Assembly: GCA_023386635.1 (NCBI GenBank)
Contig: JAEWJH010000031.1
Location: forward strand, 1 to 22,686
Length of the DNA stretch: 22,686 bases
Source of the DNA: Pseudomonadota bacterium
Lineage (GTDB): Bacteria; Pseudomonadota; Alphaproteobacteria; Rhizobiales; Xanthobacteraceae
Direction: 5' to 3'
Notes under the pieces: model-generated
The model's database searches: none
What the model saw: only the letters and a program-made list of their open reading frames with translations
What the model was told of the DNA's origin: nothing
Shown here: in pieces, positions 8,167 to 15,799 of the stretch
Layout of the letters: each line of letters starts with the position of its first letter
Position numbering within the stretch: position 1 is the first letter of the stretch
Made by a program: the position numbers and the translations under genes

Positions 8167-8195
8167 AAAAGGCCGGACGATACGTCCGGCCTTTT
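8167..8195. terminator. Strong bidirectional Rho-independent terminator
   Basis: AAAAGGCCGGACG (8167-8179) pairs perfectly with CGTCCGGCCTTTT (8183-8195) around a three-base ATA loop, giving a GC-rich nine-pair core flanked by A and T runs. It works in both directions: for the exported-protein gene ending at 8154 on the plus strand and for the small secreted protein gene ending at 8218 on the minus strand. Confidence 0.93.
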
Positions 8196-8217
8196 CCAGG
8201 ACGATTTGTCCGCGCGT

Positions 8218-8445
8218 TCAGCAGCGGGTCATGCGGCTCCAGCGGCGGACGTGGCAGCTGCGCCAGCCGCGGCTCGGGCCGCGATAGTGGCGGCGGCTGC
8301 CCCAGCGCCAGTGCTGCACCTGGTGGACGATGCTGCTCTCCGGCATGGCGGTCGTGCCATTGCTGGCCGGAGCGGCGGTGGCGCCGACGCTGCCAGCGAG
8401 GCCGAGGCCCGCTGCGAGAACGGCGCTCAGAATAATCGAACGCAT
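8218..8445 (-). CDS. Small secreted Arg/Trp-rich protein, unknown function
   Basis: A 75-residue protein with a convincing signal peptide (MRSIILSAVLAAGLGLAGSV, cleavage likely around residue 24-25 at ATAA). The mature part, about 50 residues, is strongly basic and rich in Arg, Trp and His: HWRWGSRRHYRG then WRSCHVRRWS, with two cysteines (residue 64 and the final residue 75). Short basic secreted proteins of this look are common and unannotated in Rhizobiales. The ATG at 8445 is preferred over an in-frame GTG at 8475, because the signal peptide begins exactly there and GGAAGG lies upstream. It stands alone, convergent with the exported-protein gene across a shared terminator and divergent from parC. 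An EcfG-type promoter-like sequence lies at 8479-8503. I infer a cell-envelope or stress role, but no function can be assigned. Confidence 0.75.
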   Translation of the reverse strand: MRSIILSAVLAAGLGLAGSVGATAAPASNGTTAMPESSIVHQVQHWRWGSRRHYRGPSRGWRSCHVRRWSRMTRC

Positions 8446-8478
8446 GGGTGGGTTTCCTTCCTGTGTCAGGTCCACGAT

Positions 8479-8503
8479 GACGTGCCATGACCTGTCTGGT
8501 TCC
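8479..8503 (-). promoter_or_regulatory. EcfG (general stress sigma) promoter-like sequence
   Basis: On the minus strand GGAAC (8503-8499) is followed after exactly 16 bases by CGTC (8482-8479). The alphaproteobacterial EcfG/RpoE2 consensus is GGAAC, 16-17 bases, CGTT, so one of nine core bases differs. Transcription would start near 8470, about 25 bases before the start of the small secreted protein gene. The surrounding 8446-8623 gap also holds an imperfect inverted repeat (GCCGGC 8508-8513 / 8532-8537 with GTTA/TAAC) and must contain the parC promoter, which I could not place. Confidence 0.5.
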
Positions 8504-8623
8504 CATGGCCGGCATCGTTATTTCAAGTAACGCCGGCATCAGCTTAATCCTGCGAATACGCCTGCGCGGTGACGCGCCCATTCATCTGTTGTTCATCGAG
8601 CGGCCCTGAAGTACCCCCTGACC

Positions 8624-10918
8624 ATGGGCAAGCAACTGATTCCTCCTGAGCGCGGCGAGATTCATGACATCGCGCTGCGTGACGCTCTCGAAGAGCGTTA
8701 TCTCGCCTACGCGCTGTCGACCATCATGCACCGGGCGCTGCCCGATGCGCGCGACGGCGTCAAGCCGGTGCACCGCCGCCTGCTGTTCGCGATGCGCCAG
8801 CTGCGGCTCGATCCCGGATCGGGCTTCAAGAAGTGTGCGCGCGTCGTCGGCGACGTGATCGGCAAATTTCATCCGCACGGCGACCAGTCGGTCTACGACG
8901 CGCTGGTGCGGCTCGCGCAGGATTTCGCGCAGCGCTATCCGCTGATCGACGGGCAGGGCAATTTCGGCAACATCGACGGCGATAACGCCGCGGCGATGCG
9001 CTACACGGAATCGCGCCTCACCGAAGTGGCGCGGCTGCTGATCGACGGCATCGACGCCGATAGCGTCGACTTCCGTCCGAACTACGACGGCAGCGAGGAC
9101 GAGCCGATCGTGTTGCCGGCGGCGTTCCCGAACCTGCTGGCGAATGGCTCTCAGGGTATCGCGGTCGGTATGGCCACCGCGATTCCGCCGCACAACGCCG
9201 CTGAACTGTGCGACGCAGCGCTGTTCCTGATCGAAAATCGCAATGCGCGGCCGAAGACGCTGATGAAATTCGTGCCGGGTCCGGATTTCCCGACCGGCGG
9301 CGTGATCGTCGATTCTGCGGATATGATCGCTGAAGCCTATGCGACCGGCCGCGGCTCGTTCCGCGTGCGCGCGCGCTGGTCGAAGGAAGAGGGCAGCCGC
9401 GGCACCTATCAGATCGTCATCACGGAAATTCCGTGGCTGGTGCAGAAGTCGCGGCTGATCGAGCGCATCGCCGAGCTGATCAACGAGAAGAAGCTGCCGC
9501 TGGTCGCGGACGTGCGCGACGAGTCGGCCGAGGACGTGCGGCTCGTCATCGAGCCGCGCGCGCGCACCGTCGATGCCGAGCTGCTGATGGAGTCGCTGTT
9601 CAAGCTCACCGAGCTTGAGAGCCGCATCGGTCTCAACATGAACGTGCTGGTCAAGGGCCGCATCCCGAAGGTCGTCAGCCTGCCGGAAGCGCTGCTGGAA
9701 TGGCTCGACCATCGCCAGGACGTGCTGGTGCGCCGCTCCAAGCATCGGCTCGGGCAGATCGAGCATCGGCTCGACGTGCTCGGCGGTTTCCTTGTCGCCT
9801 ATCTCAACCTCGACAAGGTGATCAGGATCATCCGCACCGAGGATGAGCCGAAGCCGGTCCTGATCAGGACCTTCAAGCTCACCGACGTGCAGGCGGATGC
9901 CATTCTCAACATGCGGCTGCGCAATTTGCGCAAGCTCGAGGAGATGGAGATCCGCAACGAGGACAAGGCGCTGCGCGGGGAGATGAAATCGCTGAAGGTG
10001 CTGCTCGGCTCGAACGAAGAGCAGTGGAAGACCATCGCCGCCGAAATCAGGGACGTACGCACCAAGTTCGGACCGAAGACCGAGCTCGGCCGCCGCCGCA
10101 CCACCTTCGCCGAAGCGCCGGCGCACGATCTCGCCGCGATCGAGGAGGCGATGGTGATCCGCGAGCCGGTGACGGTGATCGTCTCCGACCGCGGCTGGAT
10201 CCGCGCGCTGCGCGGCCATGTCACCGATCTGTCGTCGGTGCAGTTCAAGGCCGGCGACGAACTCAAATTCGCGTTCCCGGCGGAGAACACGTCGAAGATC
10301 CTGCTGTTCGCCACCAACGGGCGCTTCTACACGCTCGACGCCGGCAAGCTGCCGGGCGGGCGCGGCCATGGCGAGCCGGTGCGGATGTATGCCGACATGG
10401 AGCAGGATGCCGACGTGGTCGCCGCATTCCTCTATCGCGGCGGCCGCAAATTCCTCATCGCCAGCCGCGAGGGCAACGGCTTCGTCGTGCCGGAGGACGA
10501 ATGCCTCGGCAACACCCGCAAGGGCAAGGTGGTGCTCAATCTCAAGGGCGCCGATCGCGCGGTGGCGATCGCGCCCATCAACGGAGACACGGTCGCGGTG
10601 ATCGGCCAGAAGCGCAAGATGATCGTCTTCCCGCTCGACCAGATTCCGGAGATGACGCGCGGCCGTGGCGTGCGCCTGCAGAAATATGCGGAGAAGGGCC
10701 TCTCCGACGTGGTCACATTCCCGGCCAAGGAAGGCCTCACCTGGTACGACAAGGCCGGGCGCGCTTTCACCTCGACGCTGAAGGAACTGGCCAACTGGCG
10801 CGGCGAGCGCGCGCAGGCCGGCCGCATCGCGCCGGACGGCTTCCCGCGCAGCAACACGTTCGGCCGTCCGCCGGAAACGCCGCCGGGCGAGGGCGGTAAC
10901 GGCAGCACGGGTGGTTGA
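8624..10918 (+). CDS. parC: DNA topoisomerase IV subunit A (ParC)
   Basis: DNA-cleaving subunit of topoisomerase IV, which with ParE decatenates daughter chromosomes. The 764-residue protein has the catalytic tyrosine Tyr127 in AAAMRYTESRL, the winged-helix region HPHGDQSVYDAL (83-94), and the conserved GSQGIAVGMATAIPPHN block. The C-terminal third forms the beta-propeller wrapping domain, with GRGVRLQKY near residue 685. GNFGNIDGDNAAAMRYTE and the overall length fit ParC rather than GyrA. In the quinolone-determining region the residue aligned with E. coli Ser80 is Gln88 and that with Glu84 is Asp92, which I believe is normal for the order. The ATG at 8624 begins MGKQLIPPERGEIHD. Its stop at 10916-10918 directly abuts the stop of the convergent antiporter gene. 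parE is not in the window. Confidence 0.95.
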   Translation: MGKQLIPPERGEIHDIALRDALEERYLAYALSTIMHRALPDARDGVKPVHRRLLFAMRQLRLDPGSGFKKCARVVGDVIGKFHPHGDQSVYDALVRLAQDFAQRYPLIDGQGNFGNIDGDNAAAMRYTESRLTEVARLLIDGIDADSVDFRPNYDGSEDEPIVLPAAFPNLLANGSQGIAVGMATAIPPHNAAELCDAALFLIENRNARPKTLMKFVPGPDFPTGGVIVDSADMIAEAYATGRGSFRVRARWSKEEGSRGTYQIVITEIPWLVQKSRLIERIAELINEKKLPLVADVRDESAEDVRLVIEPRARTVDAELLMESLFKLTELESRIGLNMNVLVKGRIPKVVSLPEALLEWLDHRQDVLVRRSKHRLGQIEHRLDVLGGFLVAYLNLDKVIRIIRTEDEPKPVLIRTFKLTDVQADAILNMRLRNLRKLEEMEIRNEDKALRGEMKSLKVLLGSNEEQWKTIAAEIRDVRTKFGPKTELGRRRTTFAEAPAHDLAAIEEAMVIREPVTVIVSDRGWIRALRGHVTDLSSVQFKAGDELKFAFPAENTSKILLFATNGRFYTLDAGKLPGGRGHGEPVRMYADMEQDADVVAAFLYRGGRKFLIASREGNGFVVPEDECLGNTRKGKVVLNLKGADRAVAIAPINGDTVAVIGQKRKMIVFPLDQIPEMTRGRGVRLQKYAEKGLSDVVTFPAKEGLTWYDKAGRAFTSTLKELANWRGERAQAGRIAPDGFPRSNTFGRPPETPPGEGGNGSTGG

Positions 10919-13306
10919 TCAGCTTGCCACGAAGATGATCGAGCTGTCGGATTTCTCCAGCAGCGTCGTTGCCGTGTCGCCGAAGAACAGCGTCTCGCCG
11001 GGCCGGCGGCCGACGCCCATGACGATCATGTTGTGCTTGCCCTTGGCGACCTGTTTCAGGATCGCCTTGTCGGGATCGAGATTGGCGACGATCGCGGTAC
11101 GCACCTCGGTGTTGTAGTTCTCGCCGAGTTTGACGATGTCCTTGAGGATGCCTTCCTCGGCGCGGCGCGCCTTGGTGTTGCGGCTCGGCCGGCCCTTCGC
11201 GCCGGCGCGGCTGGCGACATAGAGAATCGTGATCGGCATTTTCGTCGCCCGCGCCATGGTCACCGCCACCTCCGCGGCGCGGCGTGCCGGCTCGGTGCCG
11301 TTGACCGGCACCAGGATGTTGAGTTCGCCGGCCATCGGCTCGTCGACGTGCTTGTCGTCGCGCATCTCGACCACCGCGAGCGGGCCGACGAAGCCGGCGG
11401 CGAGCTGCGAGACGTGCTGGTGGAAGTCCTTGCCGCGCGACTTCGTCTTCTCCAGCCCGATGATCAGGAAGTCGTAGCCCTTGCGCGCCTCATTGGCGAC
11501 GATTTCGGTGGTCGGCGCCTCGTGCACGCTGGTGATGACATCGATCGGCGTGTCGTTCTTCTCGGTCGCCTTCTGCTTGCTTTTGGTTTCTTCCGCCGCT
11601 GCGCGCACGTGATCGCCGGCATCCTCGGCTTGCTGCTCCGCTTTGCGGGTCCAGGCGTCGTCCTTCGCAGCGGCCGCTTTCGATTTGGTCTTCTGGCTCG
11701 TCGGCTTCTGCTCGTCGCTGGCGGTGCGCTCGCTCTTGGCGCTTCCCTTGCTGTCCGCGCCGTCTTCCTTGATCTGCATCACCGTGGTCGGCATGCCGTG
11801 GGTGCCGGCGATCATGCCGGCGAGCCGCGCGGCGAACTTGCCGTTGACGCTGTCGTCGACCGCGAGCAGCAGCCGTTCGAGATTGGGGACGAAGCCTTTT
11901 TCTTCCAGCGCCTCGCGCTCCAGCCGTGTCTTTTCCTCGCGGCGCATCGGAATGCGCGACAGCGCCCAGCGCAGCGTCGGCGGCATCGCGAGCGTGGTGA
12001 GGATCGCCATGGTGACGATCATCGTGAACAGGTTCTGGCTGAGCGCACCCATCGACAAGCCGACGGTAGCGATGATGACCTCCGTCGAGCCGCGCGCATT
12101 CATGCCGCAGGCGAGCGCAAAACCTTCGCGCCGGGTCAGGCCGCCGAGTTCGGCGCCGACGAAGGCGCCGCCGAACTTGCCGACGCTGGCGATGACGATC
12201 AGTCCGGCGGTGAGCAAAGCAAGCTGCGGATCGGCGAGGATCGTCAGGTCGGCGGTGAGGCCCGCCGCGCCGAAGAAGATCGGCATGAAGAACGCGGTGA
12301 TCAGCCCGCGCAATTGCTCGTCGATGTGCTTGGTCAGGATCGGCGATTCCCCGACCAGGATGCCCGCGACGAAGGCGCCGAGCACCGAGTGGACGCCGAT
12401 CAAATGCGTGATGGTCGCCATCAGCGCCATGATCAGGATGATCGCGGTGATGACGGCGAATTCGCTGACGAAGGTGTCGTTGACCCAGCGGATGACGAAA
12501 AACACCGCGCGGCGGCCGAGCGTCAGGCTCAGGCCGAGGAACACGATGGTGCCGATCACGCTCTGCGCCAGATGCAGCGGCTCCACCACGCCGTGCAGCG
12601 CGATGCCGAAGATGATCGAGACGATGATCCAGCCGATGCTGTCGTCAATGATCGCCGAGGCGAGGATCACCTGACCGACCATGCGGCGCATGAAGTGCAT
12701 CTCGCGCACCACCATCGCCACGATCTTGACCGAGGCGATCGACAGCGCGGTGCCGAGAAAGAGCGACGTGATCAGCCGCTTCTCGGGATCGGGCAACATG
12801 CTGTCGGGCAGGTATTCGCCGAGCGCGAAGCCGCAGGCGAACGGCACGACGATGCCGAAGGCGGAGGCGAGGACCGAGGCGCGGCCGGTCTGGCGCACCA
12901 GCTTGAGGTCGGTCTCCATCCCGGTCAGCAGCAGCAGGAACAGCACGCCGACCTGGGACAGGCCGTCGAGCATCGCCTTCTGCTCCTTGGCGGCGGGAAA
13001 CAGCGCGTGTTGCAGGTCGGGGAGCAGGGCGCCGAACACGGAGGGTCCGAGCAGGATGCCGGCGATCAATTGCCCCATCACCGCCGGCTGTCCGACCCGG
13101 ATCATGGCCTCGCCGAGCAGCCGCCCCACCAGAAGCAGGGCGACGATCTGCAGGATCAGCACCGTTTCCGAAGGGCCGGCGGTGCCGCCGCCTCCCTGGG
13201 CCGCCATCCCCTGTGCGGTCATGGCGCCACCGAACGACAGGGCCAGCAGCAGGGCAATTACGGCAAACCGCCAGAGGGGGCGGCTTGGCGACGTCACAAC
13301 GGGCAT
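10919..13306 (-). CDS. CPA2-family cation:proton antiporter with C-terminal universal-stress-protein-like domains
   Basis: Predicted inner-membrane monovalent cation/H+ exchanger of 795 residues. Residues ~45-455 form the multi-helix exchanger domain, starting with VGQPAVMGQLIAGILLGPS and containing the paired aspartates of AIIDDSIGW (Asp221-Asp222) expected in ion-binding helices. The cytoplasmic tail has a first USP-like half starting at NLERLLLAVDDSV (~475), interrupted by a ~70-residue Lys/Glu/Ala-rich charged segment (~515-585). It then resumes with YDFLIIGLEKTKSRG and LAVVEM. A second USP-like domain runs from ILVPVNGTEP (664) to the end, with a G-9X-G motif (GRRPGETLFFGD) resembling the USP nucleotide site. 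The ATG at 13306 is preferred; the frame stays open upstream. It is monocistronic, convergent with parC and divergent from mntH. The transported ion cannot be told from sequence. Confidence 0.88.
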   Translation of the reverse strand: MPVVTSPSRPLWRFAVIALLLALSFGGAMTAQGMAAQGGGGTAGPSETVLILQIVALLLVGRLLGEAMIRVGQPAVMGQLIAGILLGPSVFGALLPDLQHALFPAAKEQKAMLDGLSQVGVLFLLLLTGMETDLKLVRQTGRASVLASAFGIVVPFACGFALGEYLPDSMLPDPEKRLITSLFLGTALSIASVKIVAMVVREMHFMRRMVGQVILASAIIDDSIGWIIVSIIFGIALHGVVEPLHLAQSVIGTIVFLGLSLTLGRRAVFFVIRWVNDTFVSEFAVITAIILIMALMATITHLIGVHSVLGAFVAGILVGESPILTKHIDEQLRGLITAFFMPIFFGAAGLTADLTILADPQLALLTAGLIVIASVGKFGGAFVGAELGGLTRREGFALACGMNARGSTEVIIATVGLSMGALSQNLFTMIVTMAILTTLAMPPTLRWALSRIPMRREEKTRLEREALEEKGFVPNLERLLLAVDDSVNGKFAARLAGMIAGTHGMPTTVMQIKEDGADSKGSAKSERTASDEQKPTSQKTKSKAAAAKDDAWTRKAEQQAEDAGDHVRAAAEETKSKQKATEKNDTPIDVITSVHEAPTTEIVANEARKGYDFLIIGLEKTKSRGKDFHQHVSQLAAGFVGPLAVVEMRDDKHVDEPMAGELNILVPVNGTEPARRAAEVAVTMARATKMPITILYVASRAGAKGRPSRNTKARRAEEGILKDIVKLGENYNTEVRTAIVANLDPDKAILKQVAKGKHNMIVMGVGRRPGETLFFGDTATTLLEKSDSSIIFVAS

Positions 13307-13370
13307 GAATGGCTCTTTCGGTCGTCTGCGGGCGCGCGCTGCGGGTTCCGACGGGCGCTGTGCGAGCATC

Positions 13371-13395
13371 AACCGCGACCCACGCTGCAAGTTCC
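13371..13395 (-). promoter_or_regulatory. EcfG-like promoter upstream of the antiporter gene
   Basis: On the minus strand GGAAC (13395-13391) is followed after 16 bases by GGTT (13374-13371), one base off the EcfG consensus GGAAC-N16/17-CGTT. Transcription would start near 13363 and give a leader of about 57 bases to the ATG at 13306; it would exclude an alternative ATG at 13369. The match was found by eye, and GGAAC is short, so chance is possible. Confidence 0.4.
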
Positions 13396-13429
13396 ATCGT
13401 GCCGCATGCGGATCGCGGCCGATATGCAA

Positions 13430-13457
13430 TTGCAAATTATTCGCAGTAAGGTAATTT
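13430..13457 (+). promoter_or_regulatory. Fur/Mur-type operator overlapping the predicted mntH promoter
   Basis: TGCAAATTATTCGCA at 13431-13445 is a 7-1-7 inverted repeat with one mismatched pair, the geometry of Fur-family operators. It is close to the manganese-responsive Mur boxes described in rhizobia. It overlaps a plausible promoter, TTGCAA (13430-13435), a 16-base spacer and TAATTT (13452-13457). The mntH ATG lies 54 bases beyond the operator. Repression by Mn-loaded Mur/Fur is therefore the likely control, as known for Bradyrhizobium japonicum mntH. The rest of the 13307-13498 gap holds the antiporter's own upstream signals. Confidence 0.65.
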
Positions 13458-13498
13458 GTCGGACCTTTACCACCGCCGCCCACCCGGACAATGCCTTG

Positions 13499-14848
13499 AT
13501 GAAAGTCCCCGTTCGCTCCAACGCCCCGACCGAGCCCGGCTGGCGGCGCTCCCGCGGCAAACCGGCGCTGGAGGAGGTGTTCGGCAGCGTGCGCACGCGT
13601 GGGGGCGGCACGCGGTGGCAGAAGCTGCTGGCGTTCCTCGGGCCGGGATATCTGGTCGCGGTCGGGTATATGGACCCCGGCAACTGGGCGACCTCGCTCG
13701 CCGGCGGCTCCAAGTTCGGCTACACGCTGCTCACCGTCGCGCTGCTGTCCAACCTGATGGCGATCCTGTTGCAGGCGCTGTGCGCGCGGCTCGGCATCGC
13801 GTCCGGGCGCGATCTGGCGCAGGCCTGCCGCGATGCGTTCCCGCGCTGGGTGTCTTGGCCGCTATGGGTGCTCGCGGAGATCGCCATCTGCGCCACTGAT
13901 CTGGCCGAGGTGATCGGCACCGCCATCGGCCTCAATCTTCTGTTCGGCATTCCGCTGGAGATCGGCGTCCTCATCACCGCGCTCGACGTGTTCGTGGTCC
14001 TGTGGCTGCAGAATCTCGGCTTCCGCTGGGTCGAGGCCTTCATCGTCACGCTGATGGGCGTCATCGCGCTCTGCTTCGGCGTGCAGATCGCCCTGGCCGA
14101 TCCCGACTGGGGCGCGGTGATCCGCGGCTTCGCGCCGACGGTGGAGATCGTGCGCAATCCCGACATGCTCTATCTCGCGCTCGGTATCCTCGGCGCCACG
14201 GTGATGCCGCACAATCTCTATCTGCATTCCGGCATCGTGCAGACGCGCAATATCGGCGAGACCCTGCCGGAGCGGCGTGAGGCGATCACGCTCGCCACCA
14301 TCGATTCCACCATCGCGCTGATGTTCGCGCTGCTGATCAACGCCTCGATCCTTATTCTCGCCGCGGCGACATTCCATTCGCGCGGGCAGTTCGATGTCGC
14401 CGAGCTCGACCAGGCGCATTCGTTCCTGGCGCCGCTGCTCGGCTCCGCCATCGCGCCGACCTTGTTCGGCATCGCGCTCTTGTGCTGCGGTCTCAACTCG
14501 ACGGTCACGGCGACCTTGTCGGGCCAGATCGTGATGGAGGGCTTCCTCGACATCAAGCTGCCCGGCTGGATGCGGCGGCTGATCACGCGCGGCATCGCCA
14601 TCGTGCCGGCGGCGATCGTCACCGTCCTCTATGGCGAGAAAGGCTCGGCGCAACTCCTGATCCTGAGCCAGGTCGTACTCAGTCTCCAGTTGCCGTTCGC
14701 GATCGTGCCGCTGGTCATGTTCACGGCGGATCGCCGCAAGCTCGGCGATCTTGTCGCGCCGCGCTGGGTGACGGCGCTGGCGGTACTCACCGCGCTCGTC
14801 GTGATCGCGCTCAACGTCAAACTGCTGGTGGATTTCGTGCGGGGGTAG
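13499..14848 (+). CDS. mntH: Nramp-family divalent metal transporter MntH
   Basis: Proton-coupled Mn(II) (and possibly Fe(II)) importer in the inner membrane. The 449-residue protein has about eleven membrane helices and both metal-binding motifs: DPGNW in helix 1 (Asp59-Asn62) and MPHNLYLHS in helix 6 (Met236-Pro-His238-Asn239). The N-terminal ~40 residues are polar and cytoplasmic. The ATG at 13499 is taken as the start because the Fur/Mur operator and promoter lie immediately upstream. The frame is open far further upstream, but only as an antisense shadow of the antiporter gene. It appears monocistronic, being followed by a repeat-filled gap. The operator suggests manganese repression. 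Orthology to MntH rather than another Nramp is inferred from the operator and the motif pattern. Confidence 0.93.
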   Translation: MKVPVRSNAPTEPGWRRSRGKPALEEVFGSVRTRGGGTRWQKLLAFLGPGYLVAVGYMDPGNWATSLAGGSKFGYTLLTVALLSNLMAILLQALCARLGIASGRDLAQACRDAFPRWVSWPLWVLAEIAICATDLAEVIGTAIGLNLLFGIPLEIGVLITALDVFVVLWLQNLGFRWVEAFIVTLMGVIALCFGVQIALADPDWGAVIRGFAPTVEIVRNPDMLYLALGILGATVMPHNLYLHSGIVQTRNIGETLPERREAITLATIDSTIALMFALLINASILILAAATFHSRGQFDVAELDQAHSFLAPLLGSAIAPTLFGIALLCCGLNSTVTATLSGQIVMEGFLDIKLPGWMRRLITRGIAIVPAAIVTVLYGEKGSAQLLILSQVVLSLQLPFAIVPLVMFTADRRKLGDLVAPRWVTALAVLTALVVIALNVKLLVDFVRG

Positions 14849-14890
14849 GGCCTTGCTCCACCCGGACTAAGACGCATTTCCTGATCATGC

Positions 14891-15000
14891 GAAAGAGCTT
14901 CGCTCTTTCCACGTCATGCCCGGCCTTGTGCCGGGCATCCGCTTAGGTTGTCACGGTGCTTGCCTGATCGGGATGGCCGGGACGAGCCCGGCCATGACGA
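14891..15000. repeat. Cluster of palindromic repeats between mntH and bpt
   Basis: Three hairpins follow one another: GAAAGAGC/GCTCTTTC (14891-14898 with 14902-14909), ATGCCCGGC/GCCGGGCAT (14916-14924 with 14930-14938), and ATGGCCGGG/CCCGGCCAT (14973-14981 with 14987-14995). CGTCATG (14912-14918) and CATGACG (14993-14999) also pair with each other, so the second and third can form one larger structure. The wording resembles the CGTCATGCCCGGC... elements repeated through Bradyrhizobium-type genomes. The element fills most of the 174-base gap between the convergent mntH and bpt genes and may terminate both, although there is no T-run. Confidence 0.75.
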
Positions 15001-15022
15001 CGGATAGGATTGAGCGTCGGCT

Positions 15023-15772
15023 CTACCGCTCGACCCTTGTCCATCCGGCGCCGAGCAGCCGCTCCTGCGGCAGGAAGCGCGCCTTGTAGTCCATCTTGCG
15101 CGAGCCATCGACCCAATAGCCGAGATAGACGTACGGAAGTCCCATGCGCCGTGCGCGGTCGATATGTTCGAGGATCATGAAGGTGCCTAGCGAGCGCGAC
15201 GCCTGATCCGGATCGAAGAACGAATAGACCATCGACAGGCCGTCGTTGAGCACGTCGGTCAGTCCGACGGCGACCAGCGGGCCTTCGCCGCGCTTGGTGA
15301 AGGCGCTGTCTGGGCCGCGCCGCCGGTATTCGATCACATGCGTGCGCACATGGCTGTCCTCGACCATCATCGCATAGTCGAGCACGCTCATGTCGGCCAT
15401 GCCGCCGTCGCGGTGCCGCGCGTCGAGGTAAGCGCGAAACAGCGAATACTGCTCCGATGACGGGCCCGGCTCGCGCTGTTCGCCGATCAGGTCCATGTTG
15501 CGGTCGAGGTTGCGGCGCATGTTGCGCGTCGGCCTGAAGTCGGCGACGACGACGCGCACCGAGATGCACGCGCGACAGGTTTCACAGGCGGGACGGTAGG
15601 CGATCGACTGGCTGCGGCGGAAACCGCCGTGGGTGAGCAGATCGTTCAGCTCGCGCGCGCGATGGCCGACCAGATGCGTGAACACCTTGCGCTCCTCCGC
15701 GCCGGGCAGATACGGGCACGGCGAGGGGGCGGTCAGGTAGAACTGGGGGGTATCGCGCGAGTGCTGGGTCAT
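15023..15772 (-). CDS. bpt: Aspartate/glutamate leucyltransferase (N-end rule aminoacyl transferase, Bpt/Ate family)
   Basis: Predicted to transfer leucine from Leu-tRNA to proteins with N-terminal Asp or Glu, creating a primary degron for ClpS-ClpAP. The 249-residue protein has the N-terminal ATE domain with SPCPYLPGAEERKVFTHL (residues ~17-34) and the cysteine cluster CETCRACISVR around 63-73. The C-terminal acetyltransferase-like ATE domain contains SMVYSFFDPDQASRSLG and LPYVYLGYWVDGSRKMDYK. Family annotation is often arginyltransferase; bacterial members studied so far are leucyltransferases, so the acceptor specificity is inferred. The ATG at 15772 has no strong ribosome binding site. 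It lies 27 bases downstream of the RDD gene on the same strand and is probably cotranscribed with it. ClpS and Aat are not in the window. Confidence 0.93.
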   Translation of the reverse strand: MTQHSRDTPQFYLTAPSPCPYLPGAEERKVFTHLVGHRARELNDLLTHGGFRRSQSIAYRPACETCRACISVRVVVADFRPTRNMRRNLDRNMDLIGEQREPGPSSEQYSLFRAYLDARHRDGGMADMSVLDYAMMVEDSHVRTHVIEYRRRGPDSAFTKRGEGPLVAVGLTDVLNDGLSMVYSFFDPDQASRSLGTFMILEHIDRARRMGLPYVYLGYWVDGSRKMDYKARFLPQERLLGAGWTRVER

Positions 15773-15799
15773 ATCCCGGGTCTTGGATTACCTCTTGGT

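Noticed and set aside
8508..8540. Inverted and direct repeat of GCCGGC(ATC) upstream of parC
   Set aside because: Imperfect with a bulge and no known operator match; GC-rich context makes chance likely.
8582..10369. A 595-codon minus-strand open frame opposite parC
   Set aside because: Shadow of parC; His/Arg/Asp-rich composition without domains.
11033..13498. A very long upstream extension of the mntH frame
   Set aside because: It is the antisense of the antiporter gene, low-complexity in translation, and the Mur-type operator and promoter sit right before the ATG at 13499.
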